A stretch of 64,000 nucleotides of DNA, from positions 1 through 64,000 of the forward strand of contig NZ_SELD02000033.1 in NCBI RefSeq assembly GCF_004923205.2, given 5' to 3'. Below, one piece after another: positions 1 to 8,036 of this stretch (its first letter is position 1; each line of letters starts with the position of its first letter). The notes beneath the pieces were generated by a model. That model was given only the letters and a program-made list of their open reading frames with translations, did no database searches and was not told the DNA's origin. This stretch comes from Paracoccus aeridis. GTDB lineage: Bacteria; Pseudomonadota; Alphaproteobacteria; Rhodobacterales; Rhodobacteraceae. The translations under genes were made by a program, and so were the position numbers.

Positions 1-184
1 CGGTGGCAACCTCGGAAGAAGTAGGCGCCTACGCCGGACGCTTACGCTGGCGAAGCCCGGCAGACCCAAGCAGCGACAAACGTCGGCAGCCACGAACCAG
101 GGTTTCCCGTCGATCTCCACGACGCGGACCTTGTGGTCCCCGAAGTTGAACAGGGAGGGGGCGAGGGGTGCTTCCCGGTTTCAT
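1..184 (-). pseudogene. Bro-N domain (phage antirepressor type) gene fragment, apparently frameshifted and cut by the window edge
   Basis: Read on the minus strand, bases 153 down to about 67 encode LFNFGDHKVRVVEIDGKPWF followed by VAADVCRCLGL. This is the signature start of a BRO family N-terminal domain, found in phage antirepressors and related DNA-binding proteins. The frame has a TGA at 183-181 and no ATG, GTG or TTG before the domain begins. An ATG at 184-182, preceded by TTAGGA, lies one frame away. A single-base indel in the C-run near 158-163 would join this start to the domain. The gene continues past base 1, so its length and C-terminus are unknown. Downstream of the motif (bases 66-1) the residues no longer look like a normal Bro-N continuation, so more damage is possible. 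I infer a decayed prophage gene; a sequencing indel is the alternative. Confidence 0.6.
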
Positions 185-305
185 TCCTAAGTGCGTTCGA
201 GGCACGTAGCTCCTCGCGTCTGTGCCTACCTGCCGGTACGCCCCTCCGTGGCGGTTTGGGGGGCCGTAGAGTACCTGAACTACGTCAAGCGCCACGAACC
301 AGCCC

Positions 306-548
306 TTACGCGGGCAGCTTGGCGCGGGCGAAGGCCAAGTACTCCGCAACCTCGGGGTGATCCTTCGGGAAGCCTCGGGAAAGGGCGCGGGCGGCGACCA
401 TCGCGAACTCAACCGCCAGGGTGATCCCGTTGAGGGCCGCGCGGTCTTCTTCGGTGAGGATGTAGTCGGTGCCCGGGGTTGCCGCCGTCGCCATCGCTGG
501 TGTCATGGTGGCCGTTGGGGCGGGCTGGGTGTTGTCAAGTTCGATCAC
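306..548 (-). CDS. small hypothetical protein of the mobile region
   Basis: This 80-residue product starts at GTG (548-546) with a good ribosome binding site, GAGGGAAAACC, directly upstream. The first 27 residues are rich in Thr, Ala and Pro (TQPAPTATMTPAMATAATPG). The rest looks like a small helical domain (ILTEEDRAALNGITLAVEFA...HPEVAEYLAFARAKLPA). I do not recognise a family. It lies 70 bp downstream of another small gene on the same strand and is probably transcribed with it, towards the Bro-N remnant. This is typical of small accessory genes of prophages or islands. The clear RBS and sensible amino-acid composition support it being real. Confidence 0.55.
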   Translation of the reverse strand: MIELDNTQPAPTATMTPAMATAATPGTDYILTEEDRAALNGITLAVEFAMVAARALSRGFPKDHPEVAEYLAFARAKLPA

Positions 549-618
549 GGTTTTCCCTCAAGGTTCTGTTATGGAGGAGCGCGGGGCCGAGGAACGTATC
601 CCCGGCCCGCTTGGCGGC

Positions 619-864
619 TCAGTTCAGCCGGAGTAGGGGGCGGAACGTCTCTGCCTCGTGCGGCTCGATGAGCCCGTGCGCCTCAGCCAAACGATAGAAG
701 GTTTCGATCTTGCGGCGGGCTTCATCGGCCCTGCTGGGGAAAATGCCCGCCATTGGCAGGGCCTGCCTGAGTTCCGCCAGAGCTTCCCTGAGGCACTCAA
801 GAGTGACGAGGTGCAAAGAGAGTTGCGGAAACTTTTCGTCGTGCTGCTGTCCATGTTCGACCAT
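619..864 (-). CDS. small hypothetical helical protein of the mobile region
   Basis: The 81-residue product begins MVEHGQQHDEKFPQLSLHLV and ends in ETFRPLLRLN. The start at 864 is chosen because AAAGGAA lies 9 bases upstream; a longer reading to 972 would run through the likely promoter. The body is predicted to be mostly helical (LREALAELRQALPMAG, ADEARRKIETFYRLAEAHGL), with no signal peptide or membrane segment. No family was recognised. It is the first gene after a plausible sigma70 promoter at 972-945 and precedes another small gene at 548. Confidence rests on the RBS, the promoter and the composition. Confidence 0.55.
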   Translation of the reverse strand: MVEHGQQHDEKFPQLSLHLVTLECLREALAELRQALPMAGIFPSRADEARRKIETFYRLAEAHGLIEPHEAETFRPLLRLN

Positions 865-1194
865 GCCGAGGGGTTCCTTTCGGTTTTCTGCTGGGAATGT
901 TTGCGGGAACGCTGGGGGGCCTGTTGCCCCGCTGCGTGCAACCCTTATTGAAGACCAAGCGGAAACCGTCAAGAAAAATGTTTATAAACAAAAGGTTGTG
1001 GGCACGGTTTGGTCACAGAAGTGCTATCTTGGAGCCTCTAGATTGTTGATCCGCAACGATATGGCAGAAGATATTTATCTACTCTTTCTCGCTCGGCGCG
1101 GCGTCGGGGTGGCATGGGTTGAGGCGATAAGCCGACGTTGAAGGAAAAAAGACAGATAGAGCAGCAGACTGTTGCATCCTTGCAACATATCGGG
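865..1194. other. 330-bp intergenic stretch with A+T-rich core
   Basis: No convincing gene is present. Bases 950-1095 are visibly A+T-richer than the rest of the window (for example AAAAATGTTTATAAACAAAA), consistent with foreign DNA and promoter activity. A perfect 7-bp inverted repeat, TGTTGCA-TCCT-TGCAACA, sits at 1170-1187 just past the 3' end of the recombinase gene. On the minus strand a T-rich run follows only about 20 bases later, so it is not a classical terminator. Confidence 0.5.
945..972 (-). promoter_or_regulatory. candidate sigma70-type promoter for the small minus-strand genes
   Basis: On the minus strand TTGACG (972-967) is followed after 16 bases by CAATAA (950-945), or after 17 bases by AATAAG. 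It lies about 80 bases upstream of the start at 864, in an A+T-rich segment. The -35 box is nearly consensus and the -10 box is weak. Confidence 0.35.
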
Positions 1195-1833
1195 TCAGGA
1201 CAGGTCCCAGCGGGCCAGCGCAGCCTCGGCCCCCGCAGGATCGGCCTTGATCCTCAACACGGTCTGTCGGGACAGCTTCGCCTCCCTAGCGATCTCACTG
1301 GTCCCGCCGCCAGCCGCCAGCATGTCCCGTACGAGGTCCAGCTCCTTCCGGCCATAGGCGGGCTTCCGGCCCCGGAACTTGGTCCGGTCCCCCTTCGCCT
1401 CCTCGATCCCCGCCCTTTGAGCCTCCTTGATCGCTTCGGCTTGTGCCTGCGCCGTCGCAGCCATGAAACCGATCAGCGCGTCCCTGACAGCCTGCTGGAT
1501 GGGGTCCGTGGTCGCCCCGTCGAAGGTCATCCCGTTGATGACGGTCCGCACGATCACGCCCCTCTCCATCAGTTCGCGGATTGTCGCGGTCACGTCCGCG
1601 TAGTTGCGCCCCAGCCGGTCAACCCAGCGGACAACCAGCGTGTCCCCTGCGCGGAGCATGTCAAACAGCCTCCGCCCCTCGGGACGATCCCGCAACCTGG
1701 TCGAGACCCCGGAGACGCCGTGGTCCGCGACCACCTCGTCAATCTTGAAGCCCGCCGCCTCTGCGTGGGTCCGCTGATGGGACAGGGTTTGGTCGGCCGT
1801 GGAGACGCGAGCATAGAGGATCGTTCGGGACAT
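1195..1833 (-). CDS. serine recombinase (resolvase/invertase family)
   Basis: The 212-residue product begins MSRTILYARVSTADQTLSHQ, the N-terminal signature of small serine recombinases; Ser11 in the ARVST motif is the expected nucleophile. The conserved arginine-rich segment GDTLVVRWVDRLGRN follows. After the catalytic domain comes the long helix (QAQAEAIKEAQRAGIEEAKG) and a C-terminal helix-turn-helix (GTSEIAREAKLSRQTVLRIK) for binding the crossover site. The start is set by AGGAG seven bases upstream of ATG 1833. Length matches the Tn3 resolvase/Hin invertase class rather than large serine integrases. Such enzymes resolve cointegrates or invert segments of transposons, phages and plasmids. 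Located beside a Bro-N remnant, it marks this end of the window as mobile DNA. No inverted crossover site was identified. Confidence 0.9.
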   Translation of the reverse strand: MSRTILYARVSTADQTLSHQRTHAEAAGFKIDEVVADHGVSGVSTRLRDRPEGRRLFDMLRAGDTLVVRWVDRLGRNYADVTATIRELMERGVIVRTVINGMTFDGATTDPIQQAVRDALIGFMAATAQAQAEAIKEAQRAGIEEAKGDRTKFRGRKPAYGRKELDLVRDMLAAGGGTSEIAREAKLSRQTVLRIKADPAGAEAALARWDLS

Positions 1834-2360
1834 TGGGCAGGCTCCTGACGTGTCTGAAAGGGTCATGTCCAATGAGTAGCATGTCCGAAAGACAGGATCA
1901 ACCCTTACGGTCAGCCTTTCCGGGCATGATCCGCCTGTCCGTTGTGGCATACCCTAACGATCAGGGGGCGCGGAAAGTCGCCAGGCTGACGACCGAAGCC
2001 GAGCAGTCCCCAACAGCACCTAAAGACTTCTCCGTAGGGGCCCGAGGTCGAGCCCGCTGGTTCGATGCGCGGCAGAGGACCCCCCGGGGGGTGCGCGTGA
2101 GCCTTCCCTGTCGAGGGCGGGGCCTCGCATTTTTCGGCCAATTTCCACGGCGGCTAGGGCAAACACACGCCGCTTACACACAACGCTTGCGTCAGCTCAG
2201 GTTTTATGCAATAAATCAAGTAGGAAGAAGCCGCAAGTCGGAGTTCAATCCTCTCTCACAGCACCATCCCCCCTTTGCTCCAGCAGCCATCCGACCCGCG
2301 CACGCCGCCACCGTCGCGTCTCCTCTCGACGTCGTGAGCCATGGCGGTTAATTGGGCCGG
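1834..2360. other. 527-bp gap between the mobile region and the chromosomal core
   Basis: No reading frame here has recognisable domains with a good start. A perfect 14-base palindrome (ACCCCCCGGGGGGT) lies at 2079-2092. Bases 2160-2235 are locally A+T-richer (TTTTATGCAATAAATCAAG). A minus-strand frame at 1911-2141 (76 codons) is open but unrecognised. The stretch probably contains the recombinase promoter and the right boundary of the island. I could not identify an attachment site, because the left end lies outside the window. Confidence 0.4.
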
Positions 2361-2564
2361 ATGAGCAAGCGCCTTCCCGATCCGCCCGGTGCCTCGGCAT
2401 CCGACCGCCTCGCCCGCCGTGCGGCGGCGCTTCGTGCGAACCTGCAGCGCCGGAAGGATCAGGCGCGCAACCGGGCCGCGGGCGGGCAAGGCCATGAAGA
2501 CAACGAGAACGAGCTGCCGGCCGGGATCGAGCGCCCGGACCCGGCGGACGAAAGCGAGGGATAG
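2361..2564 (+). CDS. small conserved hypothetical protein upstream of murA
   Basis: The 67-residue, highly charged product begins MSKRLPDPPGASASDRLARR, continues with a basic helix (RAAALRANLQRRKDQARNR) and ends in an acidic, disordered tail. It ends at 2564, directly against the murA ATG at 2565, which indicates translational coupling. From memory, short basic proteins of this type precede murA in several Rhodobacteraceae, but no function is known to me. An in-frame TTG at 2352 is an alternative start; ATG 2361 was preferred although no strong RBS is visible. Confidence 0.65.
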   Translation: MSKRLPDPPGASASDRLARRAAALRANLQRRKDQARNRAAGGQGHEDNENELPAGIERPDPADESEG

Positions 2565-3836
2565 ATGGACCAGATCCTGGTTCGCGGGAACGGCCCGCTG
2601 AACGGCGACATTGCGATTGCGGGGGCCAAGAACGCCTGCCTGGCGCTGATGCCCGCCACGCTGCTGACGGACGAGCCGCTGACGCTGACGAACGCGCCGC
2701 GGCTGTCGGACATCCGCACCATGACCGCGCTGCTGCAATCGCTGGGGGCCGAGGTCGCCTCGCTTCAGGACGGGCAGGTGCTGGCGCTGTCGAGCCATGC
2801 TATCGGCAACCACACCGCGGATTACGACATCGTCCGCAAGATGCGGGCGTCGATCCTGGTCCTCGGGCCGATGCTCGCGCGCGACGGCCATGCGGTCGTC
2901 TCGCTGCCCGGCGGCTGCGCCATCGGCGCGCGGCCCGTCGACCTGCACCTGCGGGCGCTCGAAATGATGGGCGCGTCGCTCGACCTCCGCGACGGCTATG
3001 TCCACGCAAAGGCGCCTGCCGGGGGCCTGAAGGGCGCGGTGGTGGATTTCCCGCTTGTCTCGGTGGGCGCGACCGAGAACGCGCTCCTGGCGGCGACGCT
3101 GGCGCGCGGGACCACGGTCCTGAACAACGCCGCGCGCGAGCCCGAGATCGTGGACCTTGCCCGGTGCCTGCGCGCGATGGGGGCAGCGATCGAGGGCGAG
3201 GGCACCCCGACCATCACCATCCAGGGGGTCGACGCGCTGCACGGCGCGACCCACCCGGTCGTCACCGACCGCATCGAGCTCGGCACCTACATGCTCGCCC
3301 CCGCGATCTGCGGCGGCGAGGTGACCTGCCTGGGCGGCCGCATCGACCTCGTGCGGTCGTTTTGCGAGAAGCTGGACGAGGCAGGGGTGTCGGTCACCGA
3401 AACAGAGCGCGGCCTGACCGTCGCCCGCAGGAACGGCGCGATCCGCGCCGTCGACGTGCGGACCGAGCCGTTCCCCGGCTTTCCCACCGACCTGCAGGCG
3501 CAGATCATGGCGATGCTCTGCACCGCCGAGGGCGAAAGCACGCTGGAAGAAACGATCTTCGAGAACCGCTTCATGCACGCCCCCGAGCTTCTGCGCATGG
3601 GCGCGCGGATCGACGTCCAGGGCGGCACCGCGAAGGTCCGGGGCGTCGAGAAGCTGAAGGGTGCGCCGGTGATGGCGACGGACCTGCGCGCCTCGGTCAG
3701 CCTGATCCTCGCGGGACTGGCGGCCGAAGGGGAAACCGTGGTCAGCCGGGTCTACCACCTCGACCGCGGCTATGAGAAGGTCGTCCGCAAGTTGCGCGGC
3801 GTCGGTGCCGACATCGAACGGATCAAGGAAGCCTGA
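2565..3836 (+). CDS. murA: UDP-N-acetylglucosamine 1-carboxyvinyltransferase
   Basis: MurA transfers enolpyruvate from phosphoenolpyruvate to UDP-GlcNAc, the first committed cytoplasmic step of peptidoglycan synthesis. The 423-residue length is normal. Lys22 lies in the expected [13 protein letters not shown] segment. The loop cysteine that forms the PEP adduct and is the fosfomycin target is Cys118, in [21 protein letters not shown]. The two alpha/beta inside-out domains are complete, ending in a normal [21 protein letters not shown]. It abuts the small gene upstream and is followed after 3 bases by a DUF2948 gene. This arrangement is familiar in Rhodobacterales, where hisD often follows; hisD is not present here. 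Confidence 0.98.
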   Translation: MDQILVRGNGPLNGDIAIAGAKNACLALMPATLLTDEPLTLTNAPRLSDIRTMTALLQSLGAEVASLQDGQVLALSSHAIGNHTADYDIVRKMRASILVLGPMLARDGHAVVSLPGGCAIGARPVDLHLRALEMMGASLDLRDGYVHAKAPAGGLKGAVVDFPLVSVGATENALLAATLARGTTVLNNAAREPEIVDLARCLRAMGAAIEGEGTPTITIQGVDALHGATHPVVTDRIELGTYMLAPAICGGEVTCLGGRIDLVRSFCEKLDEAGVSVTETERGLTVARRNGAIRAVDVRTEPFPGFPTDLQAQIMAMLCTAEGESTLEETIFENRFMHAPELLRMGARIDVQGGTAKVRGVEKLKGAPVMATDLRASVSLILAGLAAEGETVVSRVYHLDRGYEKVVRKLRGVGADIERIKEA

Positions 3837-3839
3837 CAC

Positions 3840-4328
3840 ATGTCCGATGCAAGCTTTCACGACGCGGACGGCCACGGGCCGCTCGCGCTCCGCGCCGAGA
3901 CGCCGGATGAGCTGCCGATCCTGTCGGCGCTGTGCCAGGACGCGGTGCTGACGGTGGGCGACATCCGCTATGACGGCACCGCCCGCTCGCTGGCGCTGCT
4001 GGTGAGCCGCTTCCGGTGGGAGGACCTGGCGGACCGCGAGGCCGTTCCGGACGCCGACAGGCCGTACGAGCGGGTGCGCGCGTTGCTGGTCATCCGCGAT
4101 GTGACGGCGGTGCGCAGCGACGGGATCAGCCGCGACGAGAAGGACATGGTCCTGTCGCTTCTGTCGCTCGGGTGGACGCCCGGGGCGGACGGCACCGGGA
4201 CGATGGTCCTGACCTTTGCGGGCGACGGCGCGCTGGCGGCGGACTGCGAGTGCCTGTCCGTCGATCTGCGCGACGTGAACCGTCCGCACGCCGCGGTTTC
4301 GGGCTCGGTTCCCAGGCACGACGTCTGA
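3840..4328 (+). CDS. DUF2948 family protein
   Basis: This 162-residue soluble protein has the DUF2948 pattern: an N-terminal ETPDELPILSALCQDAVLTVGD segment, then a beta-rich middle (RFRWEDLAD, RVRALLVIRDVTAV) and a C-terminal LTFAGDGALAADCECLSVDLRD. The family is restricted mainly to Alphaproteobacteria and has no assigned biochemical role. Coupling to murA (3 bases between stop and start) suggests co-expression with cell-wall synthesis but says little about function. No signal peptide or membrane helix is seen. Confidence 0.85.
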   Translation: MSDASFHDADGHGPLALRAETPDELPILSALCQDAVLTVGDIRYDGTARSLALLVSRFRWEDLADREAVPDADRPYERVRALLVIRDVTAVRSDGISRDEKDMVLSLLSLGWTPGADGTGTMVLTFAGDGALAADCECLSVDLRDVNRPHAAVSGSVPRHDV

Positions 4329-4398
4329 GGCGCCGCCAGTTCACGCCGTAGTCGGTTCAAGCTGCCGCCGCTTTATGCGGCCGCCACTTCCCCGGCCG

Positions 4399-5352
4399 TC
4401 AGTTCACGCGGTCGGCGGGCTCGCGCCCCTCGTCCAGCGCCACGACATTCGCCATCGCCCGCAACGCCATCGCCGTCCGCGTCTCGGCGGTGGCCGTCCC
4501 GAGATGCGGCAGCAGCGACACGTTCTGCAGCGCCCGCAGCGCGTCCGGCACGTCCGGCTCGCGCTCATAGACATCAAGGCCCGCACCCGCGATCCCGCCC
4601 GCCTGCAGGGTGCGGATCAGCGCCGCCTCGTCCACCACGTCGCCGCGCGAGATGTTGATCAGGAACGCATCGCGGCGCATCTGCGCCAGCTCCGCGGCGC
4701 CGACCAGGTGCCGCGTCCCGGACCCGCCGGGCACGGCCAGCACCACGAAGTCGGCGACCGACAGCACCGCGCCGATGTCGGCCAGCTGCGTCGCCGGGAT
4801 GTCCAGCGAGGACACGCGCGACCGGTTGTGGAACACGACGCGCATGCCGAAGCCGTGGCAGCAGCGCGCGGCGATGGCCTTGCCGATCCGGCCCATGCCG
4901 ATGATGCCGACGGTCGATCCGGTGACGTGGCGGCCCAGCATCTGCGTCGGCTGCCAGCCCGCCCACTCGCCGGCGCGCAGGATCCGCTCACCCTCGCCGG
5001 CTCGGCGGGCGGTCATCAGGATCAGCGTCATGGCGATGTCGGCGGTCGCGTCGGTCACGACCCCGGGCGTGTTCGTGACGATGACGCCCGCGGCGCGGGC
5101 GGCGTCCACGTCGATATGGTTGAACCCGGCCCCGAAGTTCGCCACCAGTCGCGTCTTGAGGCCGCCCCCCTCGAACGCCGGGGCGCTGAAGCCGTCGCCC
5201 AGCGTCGGGATGATCGCGTCGTAGTAGCGCAAGGCGGCACGGGCGTCCTGAACCGTCAGGGGCGTTCCGTCGTCGCGCAGCGTGGTGTCGAACCGCGCGG
5301 TCAGCGCCCGTTCGGCGGCTTCCGTCATGCGGCGGGTCACGAGCAGGCGCAT
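4399..5352 (-). CDS. D-2-hydroxyacid dehydrogenase (glyoxylate/hydroxypyruvate reductase type)
   Basis: The 317-residue enzyme belongs to the NAD(P)-dependent D-isomer 2-hydroxyacid dehydrogenases. After the N-terminal substrate domain, the Rossmann motif GIIGMGRIGKAIAAR is followed by the cofactor-site segment VFHNRSR; an Arg-containing loop there usually favours NADPH. The catalytic Arg is in LINISRGDVVDE, the Glu in YEREPDVP and the His in LLPHLGTATAETR. The likely substrates are glyoxylate and hydroxypyruvate (GhrB/GRHPR-like), but specificity is inferred. The start at 5352 overlaps the upstream stop codon by one base (TGATG), so it is translationally coupled to the tRNA-binding protein and proC. 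Confidence 0.88.
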   Translation of the reverse strand: MRLLVTRRMTEAAERALTARFDTTLRDDGTPLTVQDARAALRYYDAIIPTLGDGFSAPAFEGGGLKTRLVANFGAGFNHIDVDAARAAGVIVTNTPGVVTDATADIAMTLILMTARRAGEGERILRAGEWAGWQPTQMLGRHVTGSTVGIIGMGRIGKAIAARCCHGFGMRVVFHNRSRVSSLDIPATQLADIGAVLSVADFVVLAVPGGSGTRHLVGAAELAQMRRDAFLINISRGDVVDEAALIRTLQAGGIAGAGLDVYEREPDVPDALRALQNVSLLPHLGTATAETRTAMALRAMANVVALDEGREPADRVN

Positions 5353-5705
5353 CAGTACATCCTTCCGCCGTCGGGCACGGGTTTGTCGGGCCGGATCAGG
5401 ACGACGTTGCCGCTGTCGTCCGGCAGCCCGAGAACCAGCACCTCGGACAGCACCTTGCCGATCTGGCGCGGCGGGAAGTTGACGACCGCGAGCACCTGGC
5501 GCCCCGGCAGCGTCGCGGGATCGTAGTGCTGCGTGATCTGGGCCGAGCTGCGCTTTTCTCCCAAGGGGCCGAAGTCGATCCACAGCTTGATGGCGGGCTT
5601 CCTTGCTTCGGGATAAGGCTCTGCGCGGGTGATCGTGCCGACCCGGATGTCGAGCCGTTCGAAGTCGCCGATCGAGGCGGCGCCGGGCGCGGTATCGCCG
5701 CTCAC
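5352..5705 (-). CDS. tRNA-binding (EMAP/Myf OB-fold) protein, CsaA type
   Basis: The 117-residue product is a single tRNA-binding OB-fold domain: DFERLDIRVGTITRAEPYPE at the start, LWIDFGPLGEKRSSAQIT in the middle, and VLAVVNFPPRQIGKVLSEVL towards the end. Stand-alone proteins of this kind are called CsaA; in Bacillus subtilis CsaA has chaperone-like activity linked to protein secretion. Translation probably begins at GTG 5705, inside a 4-base overlap with the proC stop codon (GTGA), and ends in a 1-base overlap with the dehydrogenase gene. The three genes therefore form one tightly coupled operon. Confidence 0.88.
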   Translation of the reverse strand: MSGDTAPGAASIGDFERLDIRVGTITRAEPYPEARKPAIKLWIDFGPLGEKRSSAQITQHYDPATLPGRQVLAVVNFPPRQIGKVLSEVLVLGLPDDSGNVVLIRPDKPVPDGGRMY

Positions 5706-6535
5706 TGGCCCAGCTCCCTCGAGCGCCCGGCGGCGGCGGCGACGGTGCGGGTGACGAGCGGGGTGAGGCCGCCGCCCTCGTCCATCAGCACGGACAGCCC
5801 GGCGGCCGTCGTGCCGTTCGGCGACGTCACGTTCTCGCGCAGCACGGCAGGATCCTCGTCCTCGGCCACGGCGAGCGCGCCCGCGCCCGCGACGGTCGCG
5901 CGGGCGAGGTCCAGCGCGAGATCGCGGGGCAGGCCCTCGGCCCTGCCCGCCGCGGCCAGCGCCTCGATCAGGTGAAAGACATAGGCCGGGCCGGAGCCTG
6001 ATACGGCGGTGACCGCGTCCATCTGCGCCTCGTCCTCCAGCCGCACGACCCGGCCGACGGCGGCCATCAGCGCCTCGGCGAGATCGAGCGCCGCCGCATC
6101 CGCGCGGGTGTTGCCGATGATCGCGGTGATCCCCTGCCCGATCGCGGCGGGCGTGTTCGGCATCGTCCGCACGATCGCGGCTTCGGGAAAGGCCCGGCCG
6201 AGCGCCGCGAGCGTCACCCCCGCCGCGACCGAGACGACCAGCGTCGCGCCCTGCCCCGCCCCCTGGCCCATCTCCTGACCCGTCGCCGCCAGCGACGGCA
6301 GGACGTCGTCCATCATCTGCGGCTTGACGGCCAGGACCAGCACGGCCGGATCGGGCGGCGGCGCGCCATTCGCCTCGATCCCCTGCGTGGCGAGCCATTC
6401 CGGCGGGTTCGGGTCGATCACGCGGACGGCCTCGGGCCGGACGCCGCGGGCGAGCCAGCCCTTGAGCAGCGCGCCGCCCATGCGGCCGCAGCCGACCAGC
6501 ACCAAGCCACGAGTGTTCAGTTCCGCCAGATCCAT
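5702..6535 (-). CDS. proC: pyrroline-5-carboxylate reductase
   Basis: ProC reduces pyrroline-5-carboxylate to proline with NAD(P)H, the last step of proline synthesis. The 277-residue protein has the N-terminal dinucleotide motif LVLVGCGRMGGALLKGWLAR, the family block VRTMPNTPAAIGQGITAI, and the C-terminal signature VSGSGPAYVFHLIEALAAAG leading to LRENVTSPNGTTAAGLSVL. The ATG at 6535 is preceded by GAGGGGC. It heads a three-gene minus-strand operon with the CsaA-type protein and the dehydrogenase. A stretch of Gly/Gln (QEMGQGAGQGA) near residue 120 is slightly unusual but lies on a surface loop. Confidence 0.95.
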   Translation of the reverse strand: MDLAELNTRGLVLVGCGRMGGALLKGWLARGVRPEAVRVIDPNPPEWLATQGIEANGAPPPDPAVLVLAVKPQMMDDVLPSLAATGQEMGQGAGQGATLVVSVAAGVTLAALGRAFPEAAIVRTMPNTPAAIGQGITAIIGNTRADAAALDLAEALMAAVGRVVRLEDEAQMDAVTAVSGSGPAYVFHLIEALAAAGRAEGLPRDLALDLARATVAGAGALAVAEDEDPAVLRENVTSPNGTTAAGLSVLMDEGGGLTPLVTRTVAAAAGRSRELGQ

Positions 6536-6627
6536 CCGCCCCTCGCCCCGTTGGACATCCTGACACCAAGGGGTAGCCACAGCGCCGGGTGCTGTCCAGC
6601 GTCGGCGGGGCGCGGGGGCCGGTCCGC

Positions 6628-7131
6628 TCAGGCCCGGCCGAACGCGCCCGCGATCGCGATGCCCACGGCTTCGGCCGCGGTGGCGTTGCCCCAGCAGCCC
6701 ATCTGGAACGCGGGGTAGAACCGCTCCGACGCCTCGATCGCAGCGCGGATCATGTGGTCGATCTGTTCCGGCGCCGCGACCGCATCGCCCGCCAGCACCA
6801 GCCCGTAGCGCCACACCATCAGCCGCTGCGCGCCCCAGAAGGTGAAGCCGCCGTCCCAGACCTGGTCGTTGGCGAGATTCAGAAGCTCGTGGAGCACGTC
6901 CATCCGGTCGGCCGGCGGGTCCATGTCGAAGGTGCACACGAGGCGCAGCACCTCTTCCCGCGCGGACCAGGCGAGCGTCAGCGAGTAGCTGCGCCACTGC
7001 CCCTCGACCACCATGGCGATCTGGTCGTCGGCCAGCCGGTCGAACTCCCAGTCGTGGTGGGCGGCGACGCTTTCGACGATGTCGATGGGGTGGATATCGT
7101 CGCTCAGGATGAAGCCGTCGGTCTGTGCCAT
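6628..7131 (-). CDS. YbjN domain-containing protein
   Basis: This 167-residue soluble protein carries the YbjN fold (a type III secretion chaperone-like fold): an N-terminal HPIDIVESVAAHHDWEFDRL, a beta-sheet core (IAMVVEGQWRSYSLTLAW, LRLVCTFDM), and a helical region with NDQVWDGGFTFW. In E. coli YbjN is a regulator-like protein affecting stress and motility, but the biochemical role in Alphaproteobacteria is unknown. It precedes proC on the same strand by 92 bp and may or may not be co-transcribed. The start at ATG 7131 skips a longer, unlikely N-terminus. Confidence 0.85.
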   Translation of the reverse strand: MAQTDGFILSDDIHPIDIVESVAAHHDWEFDRLADDQIAMVVEGQWRSYSLTLAWSAREEVLRLVCTFDMDPPADRMDVLHELLNLANDQVWDGGFTFWGAQRLMVWRYGLVLAGDAVAAPEQIDHMIRAAIEASERFYPAFQMGCWGNATAAEAVGIAIAGAFGRA

Positions 7132-7322
7132 GCCTGTCTGCCCCTGCCTGGCCGGGTTGGCCCCAACCTTTTGTGGCCGCCACAACAAACGGGTTCTGCA
7201 GCGGACGCCTCTACTACATATCGTCGTGCGGAATCAGGGCTGCTGTAAAGGAAAACATCGTCGAAGACGCCTGTTTTCAGGGGATAACCACGCGCCAAGC
7301 GCGCGCTGCACGACGAAAAGCA

Positions 7323-7345
7323 ATCCCCGCCCGAGGGGCGGGGAT
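7323..7345 (-). terminator. stem-loop downstream of the lytic transglycosylase gene
   Basis: A perfect 10-bp stem (ATCCCCGCCC/GGGCGGGGAT) with a GAG loop lies 44 bases past the transglycosylase stop. On the minus strand it is followed by TGCTTTTCG, a short T-run, so an intrinsic terminator is likely. Confidence 0.65.
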
Positions 7346-7388
7346 GCTGCATTGCGCAAGGCGGATCGGCGGAAGGCGGGGCCGCGGA

Positions 7389-8036
7389 TCAGCCGCCGTG
7401 GATGATGCGGACGTAGTTCTTCGTCTCGCGGTAGGGCGGGATGCCGCGGTACTTCTGCACCGCGCCGGGGCCCGCGTTGTAGGCCGCGAGCGCGAGCTGC
7501 CAGTTGCCGAAGGTGTTGTACTGCTGGCGCAGGTAGCGCGCGCCGCCTTCCAGGTTCTGCAGCGGGTCGTTGGGGTTCACGCCCAGCTTGGCGGCGGTCG
7601 CCGGCATCAGCTGGGCAAGCCCGCGCGCGCCCTTGTGCGACCGCGCGGACGGGTTCCAGCCGGATTCCTGCTGGACGAGCCGCAGGAACAGGTCTTCAGG
7701 GATCCCGTGCTTGCGGGCGACCGCGCGGGCATGCGGCAGGTACTTGCTGCGCTGGTTGCCGCGATAGGCGGGGATGCGGGCGCTGTCGAGCTCGATGACC
7801 TTGACCGTGCGGGTTTCGCGGCCCGCGTCGGGGCGCAGGCGCTGCGACCGCTGGTACTGCGCCGACAGGCGCGAATCCATCAGCTGCGTCTGCCGCTGGA
7901 ACTGGCTTGCCCGGGATTTCGACGAAGCGCCGGAAAGCCGCAACCCCTCGGCCGAAGCGGGAACCGCGACCGATGCAGCCGTGACCGCCAGGAGGCAGAC
8001 CCTGAGAAACCGTCCAGCCGATGTGCTGATCATCAT
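7389..8036 (-). CDS. soluble-type lytic murein transglycosylase (SLT domain)
   Basis: Lytic transglycosylases cleave peptidoglycan glycan strands to 1,6-anhydro-muropeptides. The 215-residue product has a signal peptide ending around ASA (residues 27-29), so it is periplasmic. A basic linker follows, then a C-terminal family 1 SLT domain. The catalytic Glu124 is in [61 protein letters not shown] and [10 protein letters not shown] are standard SLT motifs. ATG 8036 is preceded by GGAGAGGG. The gene diverges from ssb across a 242-bp gap and ends with a strong hairpin. Its short N-terminal part, with no U-domain superhelix, distinguishes it from the large Slt70 type. Confidence 0.93.
   Translation of the reverse strand: MMISTSAGRFLRVCLLAVTAASVAVPASAEGLRLSGASSKSRASQFQRQTQLMDSRLSAQYQRSQRLRPDAGRETRTVKVIELDSARIPAYRGNQRSKYLPHARAVARKHGIPEDLFLRLVQQESGWNPSARSHKGARGLAQLMPATAAKLGVNPNDPLQNLEGGARYLRQQYNTFGNWQLALAAYNAGPGAVQKYRGIPPYRETKNYVRIIHGG

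Noticed and set aside
2079..2092. A perfect 14-base C/G palindrome as a recombination site.
   Set aside because: Simple CCCCCC-GGGGGG palindromes are expected in very high-GC DNA, and no second copy or spacing typical of a resolution site was found.
2236..2270. A sequence resembling a tRNA 3' end (AGTCGGAGTTCAATCC...CAGCACCATCC), considered as an island attachment site.
   Set aside because: No matching acceptor 5' strand, D-arm or anticodon stem lies upstream, and the T-stem has a mismatch. Small serine recombinases do not usually integrate at tRNA genes, so it is probably chance.
1833..2351. A 172-codon plus-strand frame in the gap before murA.
   Set aside because: The composition is shadow-like, it runs antisense into the recombinase start, and it has no recognisable domain.
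2256..4319. A 687-codon minus-strand frame antisense to murA and DUF2948.
   Set aside because: It is Arg/Gln/His-rich, with no domain; open frames opposite high-GC genes are common artefacts. The same holds for the long frames opposite lon, mfd and the glutamine-synthetase cluster.
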